NCBI RefSeq assembly: GCF_003143775.1
Contig: NZ_QFRJ01000005.1
Location: forward strand, 1-64,000
From: Brumimicrobium oceani
GTDB taxonomy: Bacteria; Bacteroidota; Bacteroidia; Flavobacteriales_D; Crocinitomicaceae
Length of the DNA: 64,000 bases
Direction of reading: 5' to 3'
Made by a program: the position numbers and the translations under genes. The notes below the pieces were generated by a model. It was not told the origin of the DNA and made no database searches. It worked only from the letters and a program-made list of their open reading frames with translations. This document shows, piece after piece, positions 56,944 to 64,000 of the stretch. Position 1 is the stretch's first letter, and every line of letters begins with the position of its first letter.

Positions 56944-58515
56944 ATGCTTAACCGTTTTTTCGGTCCTAAAATCCACGACAACATTAATGTGTTTGCCGTT
57001 TTTGTCCTTGCTATTGGTATCCCAGTGAGTAAAGTTGTGATGTCTTTAGGGACTCTTATTCTTGCGGTAAATTTCTTGTTGAATGCAGACTTTAAATCTT
57101 ATTGGGAAAAGTCTAAAAAGAATCTTGTTTTTTGGTTTGTCATACTTGTTCTGGTTTTTCACTTATTGGGTTTGCTATACACTACTGATTATGCTTACGC
57201 TTTCAGGGATTTAAAGACCAAGCTACCCTTGTTTGCCATTCCGATTGTGATGATTGGCTACCCTCTCAAAAAATGGGCGCTTAAATATGTTTTTTATGGC
57301 TTTTTAGCTGCCGTATTGATCACTTCTGTTCTGAATTACATTTTTATGCTGAAGAGTGAAATCAATGATTATCGAGAAATTTCTCATTTTGGTTCGCATA
57401 TTCGGTACGCTTTATTGGTCGTAACGGGTGTTTTACTTTCTATTTATTTGCTTTTTCAACAAAATAAACCCCGTTGGGTTTTTGTTTTGTTGATCATTTG
57501 GTTTTTGTATTACACTTTAATAAGCCAAGTTTTTAGTGGTTACATTGCTGCGCTTTTACTTCTCATAGCGTGCTTCCTTTATTTTGTGAAAACCATTCAA
57601 AATACTTCCCTAAAAATTGTTTCTATTCTAGCATTAGTTACTGTTGCGACTTTTGGTGCTGTTCAAATGATTAATTACTTAGTTCCAGAGAAACCATTGT
57701 TGAACTTCGGAAATCTACCAACACACAGTAAAAATGGCGAGAAGTATTACAATGATACCAATTCATTATGGTTTGAAAATGGGCATCATATTTTATCTCA
57801 AATCGCGGGGGATGAGCTCAAAAAAGCTTGGAATGAGAGGTCAGACGTAGATTATACAACTGAATTGGCCTCAGGTTACGAGCTAAACCAAATTCTAATT
57901 CGATACATGGCTTCAAAGGGCTTAACTAAGGACAAGGAGGGGATGTTGTTGATGTCTGCTGAAGATATTGAAAATGTAGAAAATGGAATGGTGAACATCA
58001 GAGAAACTTATGGCGTTTTCCAATATAGAATATCGGGATTAAAAAATGAAGTTTTTCACTATGCAATTGGTGGAGATCCGGATGGAAACTCTTTGCTTCA
58101 GCGATTTGAGCACTGGAAGGCGGGAAAAGAAATTATAAAAAACAATTGTTTAACAGGAGTGGGAACGGGTGATTTGCAGATTGAATTCGATCAAGCTTAC
58201 AGGGAGTCAAATACCCAGCTGGATGAAATGTATTGGAATAGAGCGCACAACCAATTTATGACATTTTGGATTAGCTTTGGAATTGTTGCATTTGTCATTT
58301 TTTCCGGATTCTGGCTTTGGTTTTTATGGAAAAATATTAAACTAAATAACTTCATTGGAATTGGATTTTCCCTAATGGCAATTGGTTCATTTATGTCAGA
58401 GGACACCATAGAAACCCAACAAGGCGTTACATATATTGCTTTCTTTCTGGGTTTAATAACCTTGATGAATAGTTGGAGGAAGAAGGCAGAATTAGAAATT
58501 AAAAACGAAGAATGA
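56944..58515 (+). CDS. O-antigen ligase/polymerase-family protein
   Basis: 523 aa, about ten membrane spans with a large periplasmic loop (about residues 225-410). The Wzy_C/WaaL pattern is seen in the late segment GVGTGDLQIEF ... NRAHNQFMTFWISFG, with the conserved His in AHNQ. It either ligates or polymerises O-antigen or another surface glycan. Starts ten bases after the protease stop. Which of the two reactions applies is not decidable. Confidence 0.82.
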   Translation: MLNRFFGPKIHDNINVFAVFVLAIGIPVSKVVMSLGTLILAVNFLLNADFKSYWEKSKKNLVFWFVILVLVFHLLGLLYTTDYAYAFRDLKTKLPLFAIPIVMIGYPLKKWALKYVFYGFLAAVLITSVLNYIFMLKSEINDYREISHFGSHIRYALLVVTGVLLSIYLLFQQNKPRWVFVLLIIWFLYYTLISQVFSGYIAALLLLIACFLYFVKTIQNTSLKIVSILALVTVATFGAVQMINYLVPEKPLLNFGNLPTHSKNGEKYYNDTNSLWFENGHHILSQIAGDELKKAWNERSDVDYTTELASGYELNQILIRYMASKGLTKDKEGMLLMSAEDIENVENGMVNIRETYGVFQYRISGLKNEVFHYAIGGDPDGNSLLQRFEHWKAGKEIIKNNCLTGVGTGDLQIEFDQAYRESNTQLDEMYWNRAHNQFMTFWISFGIVAFVIFSGFWLWFLWKNIKLNNFIGIGFSLMAIGSFMSEDTIETQQGVTYIAFFLGLITLMNSWRKKAELEIKNEE

Positions 58516-58751
58516 AAAAATCGAGAGGTATGCGCTTTTTTCGTTCAACAATTTAATTCCTAAGCTATTTTGCTTTGGCTTTTACTGTTTATTTTGAACC
58601 AATTCTTATTGCATTAAGAATTCTCGCTTCCCAATACCCTAATTTTCATTTCCACTCTTCTCACCAATATTTGTCAATTCCTCCCTGTTTGATTATATTT
58701 ATATTTTCGAAACAATTCAGACAAATAAGAATTCAAAAGCAAAACACAAAC

Positions 58752-59195
58752 ATGGCAACGGTATTTGAAACAAGATTGATAGGTAATTTAGGAAAAGACG
58801 CAACAGTTAGAAAGATGGACCGTGGTGTTGTAGCGGTCAACTTTCCCGTAGCGCACAACAAGAACTGGAGAGATAAAAGAACTGGAGAGTCGCGAACAAA
58901 AACCACCTGGGTCAACTGTACAATATGGAAAAAAGAAGGTTCAAATATGAGGATCTTAGATTTTTTGAAAAGCGGAGCATTGGTGGAAGTCGTGGGAACG
59001 CCTTATGCCAAAGCTTACCAACAAGAGGACGGTACATTGAAAACTGAGATTCGGTTAAATATTGCTCGAACCAATATTTTAAGGTCTAGTAAAAATACAA
59101 GCTCTTCATCAGACGATGATTTTAACGAAGACGATAATAATGATGATGTTTACGGTGGAATTGATGAATTTACTCTTAATGAAAATGATTTTTAG
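58752..59195 (+). CDS. ssb: Single-stranded DNA-binding protein
   Basis: 147 aa from the ATG at 58752; a longer in-frame reading from 58575 is upstream noise. The N-terminal OB fold (about 1-105) opens ETRLIGNLGKDATVRKM and contains TTWVNCTIWKKEG. A short acidic tail ends ENDF rather than the usual DDDIPF-type tip, which in other bacteria docks partners. The gene lies in a plus-strand run after the O-antigen ligase gene. Confidence 0.93.
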   Translation: MATVFETRLIGNLGKDATVRKMDRGVVAVNFPVAHNKNWRDKRTGESRTKTTWVNCTIWKKEGSNMRILDFLKSGALVEVVGTPYAKAYQQEDGTLKTEIRLNIARTNILRSSKNTSSSSDDDFNEDDNNDDVYGGIDEFTLNENDF

Positions 59196-59274
59196 TAGAC
59201 TGCTTGTTTGTTAATGATTAATGGAACGATAATTGTTTTATAAATTCTATATTTACTTTTAAAAATTGAACGCC

Positions 59275-59565
59275 ATGAAAAAAACAATAATGATTTTAGG
59301 AGCCCTTACGCTATTGATTACAGCTCCAACATTTGCACAGGAAAACACAACAAAAGCAAACAACAAAGTCAGTGTAAAAGCCAATAAAAGTGAAAAATTA
59401 GTTTCGAAAAAAGTAGAAAACCCCAATGAAAAATTGATGGTTAAACCAGAAGCGAAAACGAATCAAGTGCGAAAGCCTAAGGTGGAGAACAAACGAAAGT
59501 TGAGCGAAATTAAATCTGTTGAAACCAGAAATAAAAAGACAGCAACGCGTAAAGAGGAAAAGTAA
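59275..59565 (+). CDS. Lys-rich exported peptide
   Basis: 96 aa from the ATG at 59275. A signal peptide (MKKTIMILGALTLLITAPTFAQ) precedes a very basic, low-complexity mature part of Lys, Glu, Asn, Ala and Val (e.g. KANNKVSVKANK), with no hydrophobic core. Similar basic exported peptides are frequent in this phylum; function unknown. An intrinsic terminator follows. Confidence 0.6.
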   Translation: MKKTIMILGALTLLITAPTFAQENTTKANNKVSVKANKSEKLVSKKVENPNEKLMVKPEAKTNQVRKPKVENKRKLSEIKSVETRNKKTATRKEEK

Positions 59566-59595
59566 AACAATCAGAAATTATATTTTTAATAAAGG

Positions 59596-59623
59596 GCAGT
59601 TCTCTATTGGGACTGCTTTTTTT
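59596..59623 (+). terminator. Terminator after the Lys-rich peptide gene
   Basis: GCAGTTC pairs with GGACTGC (one G-U) around seven bases and is followed by TTTTTTT. It lies 30 bases after the stop and immediately before truA. Confidence 0.75.
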
Positions 59624-59640
59624 ATATCTTCAAACCCGTT

Positions 59641-60423
59641 ATGAGAACACGGTTTTATTATTTACTAGAAATCCAATATCTGGGATTTCGCTACCACGGC
59701 TGGCAAAAACAACCTAATGTTATTACGGTTCAAGAAATGATTGTAAAAACATTGAACTGGGTGCTGCCAGAAACGGCAAGCAAGGTTTTAGCTTCTGGAA
59801 GAACAGATGCAAAAGTTTCGGTTAATCACACTTATGTAGAGGTTTTTACCGATAAGAAGATCGAAGATTTGGATTTCTTTCTAAACGATTTTAATCATAA
59901 TTTGCCCGCAGATGTTAAAGCACTTTCTGTCGTTCCTACTTCAGCAGAATTCAATATTATTCAATCCAAGAAAATAAAAGAATACCATTATTACTTTGCT
60001 TATGGAGAAAAGTTTCACCCTTATTGTGCTGCCTTTATGTGTAATATCTTAGCAGATTTAGATATTGAAATCATGCAAAAAGCGGCAGAACTATTTGTTG
60101 GAAAAAGAGACTTTTATTCCTACACCTTTCGCCCAAACCCAGAGACCATTACCACAGGAGAAGTTTTGTCGTGTGAGCTCATTGAAAATACAGAACTCAC
60201 GGCTTCTTTCTTTCCAGAAAAAAGTTATCTGGTAAAAGTTCGGGGAATAGGGTTTAAACGCAATCAAATTCGTTTAATGATGGGAATGCTCTTCGAATTG
60301 GGGCAAGGGTTAAAAACTTGGGAAGAGTTTTTGGAAACCCTAGATGGCGAGAAAAAGATTAAACTTTCGTACAATGCTCCAGCTTCTGGCTTGCAGTTGC
60401 ATGAAGTTGAGTTCCTAGGGTAA
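59641..60423 (+). CDS. truA: tRNA pseudouridine synthase TruA
   Basis: 260 aa. The catalytic Asp56 lies in SGRTDAKVS, where the usual TDAGV reads TDAKV; the fold, the YLGFRYHGWQKQP start and the later FVGKRDFYSYTFRP segment match TruA, which makes pseudouridine at positions 38-40 of tRNA. Bacteroidota often carry more than one TruA-like protein, so this may be the paralogue; the Lys change is worth noting. Its start lies just behind a terminator. Confidence 0.85.
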   Translation: MRTRFYYLLEIQYLGFRYHGWQKQPNVITVQEMIVKTLNWVLPETASKVLASGRTDAKVSVNHTYVEVFTDKKIEDLDFFLNDFNHNLPADVKALSVVPTSAEFNIIQSKKIKEYHYYFAYGEKFHPYCAAFMCNILADLDIEIMQKAAELFVGKRDFYSYTFRPNPETITTGEVLSCELIENTELTASFFPEKSYLVKVRGIGFKRNQIRLMMGMLFELGQGLKTWEEFLETLDGEKKIKLSYNAPASGLQLHEVEFLG

Positions 60424-60435
60424 AGTGAAAAGGTG

Positions 60436-60651
60436 ACGCGGAGTTACGCAAAGTTTTCGCAGAGGCACGAAAGGGCACGATAACACAGAGTTTAGCAAAG
60501 AAAGAAAAGGAGAATGGAAAGTCTTACTTTCTTATTCTCCTTGATGTATTATCATCTCCAATTTCATTTTACCTTTAAGTAAAATTTCACCTTCAACTTT
60601 TTTCTTCTTTAATTTGCGCCTTCTTTGCGAAAACTCACCGTAACTCTGCGT
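60436..60651. repeat. Inverted ACGC(A/G)GAGTTACGC repeat cluster
   Basis: ACGCGGAGTTACGCAAAG plus the following TTTTCGC (60436-60460) is mirrored, 21 of 25 bases, by 60627-60651 (read inverted: ACGCAGAGTTACGGTGAG plus TTTTCGC). Inside lies a third hairpin GGAGAAT...ATTCTCC (60509-60540). CACAGAG/ACGCAGAG units of this kind are known dispersed repeats. It fills the gap between the convergent truA and alaS and might help end both transcripts. Confidence 0.65.
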
Positions 60652-60686
60652 AATTCTTTACTTTCTTTGTGTGGTTCAGTTTTTTC

Positions 60687-63299
60687 TTAAATCATCGCTT
60701 TAACCTCCTCAATAGCCGCTTTCAATCCTTCTGGTTTCTTACCACCCGCAGTTGCAAAGAATGGTTGCCCACCTCCACCACCTTGGATGTGTTTTGCTGC
60801 CGAACGAATCATGTTTCCAGCATGTAAATCTTTCGCTTTTACAACTTCATCGTCTATAATGATGCTTAGGGTACATTTCCCGTCTTTTTCTCCTCCAATT
60901 ACAGCGAAAAGGTTTTCTACTTCACCCTTTAATTGGAATAAAACATCTTTAATTGCACCGCCATCCAAAGGAACAATTGCTTCTAAGAAGTTCATTCCGT
61001 CTTTTTCAACAATGTTCTTCTTTAAATCTCCTTTAATGTTTTTTGCACGCTCTTTTTCAATTTGTTCTAATTGCTTTTGCATGCGGTTATTGCTTTCTAG
61101 GATATCTTCAACGGATTGAACAAGGTTTTTGGTGTTTTTAAACAATGCATTCACACTGTTTAATTGCTCCAGTTTCTTGTTGATGTATTGCTCAGCTGTT
61201 TGACTAGAAATGGCTTCAATTCTTCTGATTCCAGAAGCTACAGAGCCTTCCGAAATAATTTTGAACCAACCAATATTTCCTGTACCTGGAACGTGTGTTC
61301 CTCCACATAATTCTATTGAGTCTCCGAATTGAATTACACGAACGGTATCGCCATATTTTTCACCAAAAAGCATCATTGCGCCAAGTTCTTGCGCTTCTTT
61401 TATGGGTGTATTTCTCAATTCATTCAAGGGTGTATTTTGACGAATTAAATCATTTACTATTTGTTCAATTTGCGCTAACTCCTCTTCTGTAACTTTAGAA
61501 AAATGGGAGAAGTCAAAACGCAAATATTCTGGATTCACTAAAGAACCTTTTTGAACAACATGATCTCCAAGCACTGTACGCAAGGCGTGATGCAAAAGGT
61601 GCGTTGCACTGTGATTTGCAGCAGAAAGCGATCTCTTTCCAACGTTTACAACGGCTTTAAATGTAGCACTTGGATTTTTTGGTAATTCTTTCACTAAATG
61701 AACAATCAGATTGTTTTCCTTTTTTGTATCAAAAATTGAAACTTTTTCACCATCAAACTCAATATATCCTTTGTCGCCCACTTGTCCACCTCCTTCAGGA
61801 TAAAAAGGAGTCAAATTAAATACCAATTGATAGAAGCTTTTTTTGTTCTGAACCACTTTTCTATAACGTGTAATCTTTACGTCTGCCTCTAAGTGGTCAT
61901 AACCAATAAATTCTTCTTTTTCGTCCTTTAAAATCTCTGTCCAATCATCAGTTTTTAATGAAGTTGCAGATCGCGATCGATCTTTTTGGGCTTGCAAGGC
62001 TTGGTCAAATCCAGCTTGGTCAAGTGTCATTCCCGCTTCTCTTGCCATCAATTCTGTTAAATCGAATGGAAAGCCGAAAGTATCGTACAATTCAAAAACT
62101 TGTGCTCCGGGGATTTGTTTTACGCCTTGTTCTTTTTGGTTTTCTATGATGATTTCAATTCGCTTAATTCCTTGTTCTAGTGTTTTGAAGAAGCTCATTT
62201 CTTCTTCGCGAATTACATTTTCGATTAAAGTTTTATTGTCTACTAATTCTGGGAAAGCTTTACCCATTTCTGCGATTAAAACCTTACTCAATGGAGCCAA
62301 GAAAGGCTCGTTCATTTTTAAGGTTTGGTAACCATAACGCACAGCTCTTCTCAAAATTCTTCTGATTACGTAACCAGCGCCGGTATTTGAAGGCAATTGT
62401 CCGTCGGAAATTGAAAATGCAATAGCACGAACATGATCCGCAATTACGCGTAAAGCAATATCCGTTGTTTCGTTGCTGCCATATTTGAATCCAGACTGTT
62501 TTACGATTTGCGCAATCAGTGTTTGGAATAAATCGATGTCATAGTTGGATTGTTTTCCTTGCAAGGCCATCGCTAAACGCTCCAATCCCATTCCTGTGTC
62601 TATGTGTGTTTCTGGTAGCTTTTCTAAACTTCCATCCGCTTTTCTGTTGAATTGGATAAATACCAAATTCCATACTTCAATAACTTGAGGATGGTCTTGG
62701 TTTACTAGAGTTTTACCGTCAACTTTTTTCTTTTCCTCTTCTGAACGAATATCTACATGAATTTCGGAACAAGGTCCACAAGGTCCCATTTCTCCCATTT
62801 CCCAGAAATTATCGTCTTTATTGGCTTCAATAATTCTATCTTCTGGAATCCATTGTTTCCAGAAATCATAAGATTCTGTATCCCTTGGTACTCCGTCTTT
62901 TTCGTCTCCTTCAAAAATGGTAACATACAAATTGTCTTTGTCTATTCCATAAACCTCTGTGAGTAGTTCCCAAGCCCAAGCAATGGATTCTTTTTTAAAG
63001 TAATCTCCAAAAGACCAATTTCCTAACATTTCGAACATTGTGTGGTGGTAAGTATCCACGCCCACTTCATCCAAATCGTTATGTTTACCGGAAACACGCA
63101 AGCATTTTTGAGTATCAGTAACACGCTTGTCCTTGGCCACAGCATTTCCAAGGAAATACTCTTTAAATGGTACCATACCTGCGTTTGTAAACATCAAGGT
63201 GGGATCATCTTTAATTACCATTGGTGCAGAAGGCACAATTGTGTGTCCTTTCTCTTCAAAAAAAGAGAGGAATTTATGTCTGATTTCTTCTAATTTCAT
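60687..63299 (-). CDS. alaS: Alanyl-tRNA synthetase
   Basis: 870 aa class II synthetase. Editing-domain zinc ligands are in HSATH (563-567) and CGGTH (665-669), and the C-terminal DHHA1/C-Ala region has a Gly-rich GGGGGQPFFATAGG near 840-853. The N-terminal catalytic core opens with SFFEEKGHTIVPSAP. Full length, no anomalies. Divergent from the M23 gene across a shared promoter region. Confidence 0.97.
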   Translation of the reverse strand: MKLEEIRHKFLSFFEEKGHTIVPSAPMVIKDDPTLMFTNAGMVPFKEYFLGNAVAKDKRVTDTQKCLRVSGKHNDLDEVGVDTYHHTMFEMLGNWSFGDYFKKESIAWAWELLTEVYGIDKDNLYVTIFEGDEKDGVPRDTESYDFWKQWIPEDRIIEANKDDNFWEMGEMGPCGPCSEIHVDIRSEEEKKKVDGKTLVNQDHPQVIEVWNLVFIQFNRKADGSLEKLPETHIDTGMGLERLAMALQGKQSNYDIDLFQTLIAQIVKQSGFKYGSNETTDIALRVIADHVRAIAFSISDGQLPSNTGAGYVIRRILRRAVRYGYQTLKMNEPFLAPLSKVLIAEMGKAFPELVDNKTLIENVIREEEMSFFKTLEQGIKRIEIIIENQKEQGVKQIPGAQVFELYDTFGFPFDLTELMAREAGMTLDQAGFDQALQAQKDRSRSATSLKTDDWTEILKDEKEEFIGYDHLEADVKITRYRKVVQNKKSFYQLVFNLTPFYPEGGGQVGDKGYIEFDGEKVSIFDTKKENNLIVHLVKELPKNPSATFKAVVNVGKRSLSAANHSATHLLHHALRTVLGDHVVQKGSLVNPEYLRFDFSHFSKVTEEELAQIEQIVNDLIRQNTPLNELRNTPIKEAQELGAMMLFGEKYGDTVRVIQFGDSIELCGGTHVPGTGNIGWFKIISEGSVASGIRRIEAISSQTAEQYINKKLEQLNSVNALFKNTKNLVQSVEDILESNNRMQKQLEQIEKERAKNIKGDLKKNIVEKDGMNFLEAIVPLDGGAIKDVLFQLKGEVENLFAVIGGEKDGKCTLSIIIDDEVVKAKDLHAGNMIRSAAKHIQGGGGGQPFFATAGGKKPEGLKAAIEEVKAMI

Positions 63300-63352
63300 T
63301 GGGTTCCTTTAATATAATTTGGTCCTTATCTTGTTAATCAAAGTTAACGATT

Positions 63353-63382
63353 TTGCAAAGTTAGATTATTTACATAATTTTG
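63353..63382 (+). promoter_or_regulatory. Promoter of the M23 peptidase gene
   Basis: TTG at 63353-63355 and TAATTTTG at 63375-63382, 19 bases apart, match the Bacteroidota consensus closely. It lies 21 bases before the ATG at 63404 and overlaps two TAACTTTG motifs facing alaS on the minus strand (63363-63356 and 63346-63339). Confidence 0.7.
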
Positions 63383-63403
63383 CGCTGTTTTACAAGTTAA
63401 ATA

Positions 63404-64000
63404 ATGTCAAAGACAAAGTTCAGATACAATCCCAAAACGCTTTCTTACGAAAAAGTAAAACGTTCCATAGGAGAGCGTATATTGAGAGGTTTTATTTTTA
63501 TTGCCCCAACCATCGTTTTGAGTTTAGTATTTGCATTTTTTATTGCCTACCGAATCGATTCTCCAAAAGAAAAAGCGCTTCAGAAAGAGTTACTTGAATT
63601 GAAAGGGGAGTTTAAAAACATTCAAAGTCGATTAGAATTAGTTGATCAAGTAACGGAAATCATTAAAAAACGTGACGAAGAATTGTATCGCACAGCTTTG
63701 GGCGCAAATGAATTTCCTGAAGAATTAAGACTGATGGGTGTTGGGGGAAGCGACGCTTACAGTGCCTACAAAAAAATGTCTAATAGCGAGTTGCTTATCG
63801 AGTCGATTTCAAAGTTGGATGAAGTAGAAAGAAAGCTACATGCTCAAAGTTTATCCTTCAAAGAGCTGGTTTCACTCGCCAAAGAAAGAGAAAACAGATT
63901 GGCTTCTTTGCCTGCTATTCAGCCCGTTAATAATAAGGAGTTGAAGAGAATGGCTTCTGGTTATGGATGGAGAATTGATCCAGTTTATGGAACACGTAAA
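63404..64000 (+). CDS. M23-family metallopeptidase, partial
   Basis: The first 199 residues of an ORF that runs off the window. A single N-terminal membrane span (about 29-50, FIFIAPTIVLSLVFAFFIAY) is followed by a coiled-coil region (about 55-185) and then the LysM-less M23 start ASGYGWRIDPVYGTRK, where catalytic zinc residues should follow. Such membrane-anchored, coiled-coil M23 proteins cut or regulate peptidoglycan cross-links. The catalytic domain itself is outside the window, so activity cannot be judged. Confidence 0.82.
   Translation, partial: MSKTKFRYNPKTLSYEKVKRSIGERILRGFIFIAPTIVLSLVFAFFIAYRIDSPKEKALQKELLELKGEFKNIQSRLELVDQVTEIIKKRDEELYRTALGANEFPEELRLMGVGGSDAYSAYKKMSNSELLIESISKLDEVERKLHAQSLSFKELVSLAKERENRLASLPAIQPVNNKELKRMASGYGWRIDPVYGTRK

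Noticed and set aside
58575-58751. N-terminal extension of ssb
   Set aside because: The extra residues do not belong to the OB-fold family, and the internal ATG gives a normal start.

Overview
The window is about 64 kb of AT-rich bacterial chromosome, and everything in it points to the Bacteroidota, most likely Flavobacteriales (Crocinitomicaceae/Fluviicola-like; the family is my inference). The evidence is: promoters of the TTG-N19-22-TAnnTTTG type, an F-type ATP synthase operon that stops at atpG without atpD/atpC, a monomeric NADP isocitrate dehydrogenase, a three-gene sdhC-sdhA-sdhB operon with one membrane anchor, and exported proteins with type A and type B C-terminal domains of the type IX secretion system (T9SS). 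I found no rRNA, tRNA, CRISPR array, prophage or transposase gene. The window reads as ordinary core chromosome, with accessory interest concentrated in intergenic hairpins and repeats.

Layout. 0.2-5.2 kb: ATP synthase operon atpB-E-F-H-A-G. 5.2-5.8 kb: a repeat island with an 85-bp tandem repeat and very long perfect hairpins. 5.8-12.2 kb: a SulP permease, a minus-strand operon (plsC, gatC, lipoprotein, LTA-synthase-like phosphotransferase), then trpS. 12.3-18.8 kb: a sodium:solute symporter, an exported alpha/beta hydrolase, a Bcp peroxiredoxin, recA and an SDR-family protein. 18.8-23.7 kb: a cluster of three hairpins and an O-acylation operon (two SGNH proteins plus an MBOAT acyltransferase). 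23.8-29.5 kb: two T9SS cargo proteins (a PKD-repeat protein and a trypsin-like protease) flanking hemW. 29.7-35.2 kb: an exported protein of unknown function, uridine kinase and a very large multi-membrane-span histidine kinase. 35.4-38.9 kb: succinate dehydrogenase/fumarate reductase. 39-44 kb: a 1-kb non-coding stretch with a possible small RNA, two LPS-type glycosyltransferases, two poorly characterised membrane proteins and a voltage-gated potassium-type channel. 44.4-50 kb: kynurenine 3-monooxygenase, outer-membrane-type proteins, tadA, small proteins and galE. 50.4-54 kb: monomeric isocitrate dehydrogenase and rlmN. 54-60.4 kb: a DUF983-like protein, thioredoxin, rnpA, an S41 protease, an O-antigen ligase/polymerase, ssb, a Lys-rich exported peptide and truA. 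60.7-64 kb: alaS and the start of an M23 metallopeptidase that runs off the window.

How the genes work together. Several units serve the envelope: LPS/glycan assembly (two glycosyltransferases, O-antigen ligase, GalE), glycan O-acylation (SGNH-SGNH-MBOAT), phospholipid synthesis (PlsC), a phosphoglycerol/phosphoethanolamine transferase-like enzyme, and wall remodelling (M23, S41). Energy metabolism is represented by ATP synthase, Sdh and Icd.

I did not find a convincing new defence or biosynthetic system. The least explained signals are the in-phase hairpin-bearing 85-bp tandem repeat, the perfect long hairpins, the near-leaderless promoters and the orphan 1217-residue histidine kinase operon. 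Start codons were moved inward in several genes where family length or a promoter made the longer reading unlikely.
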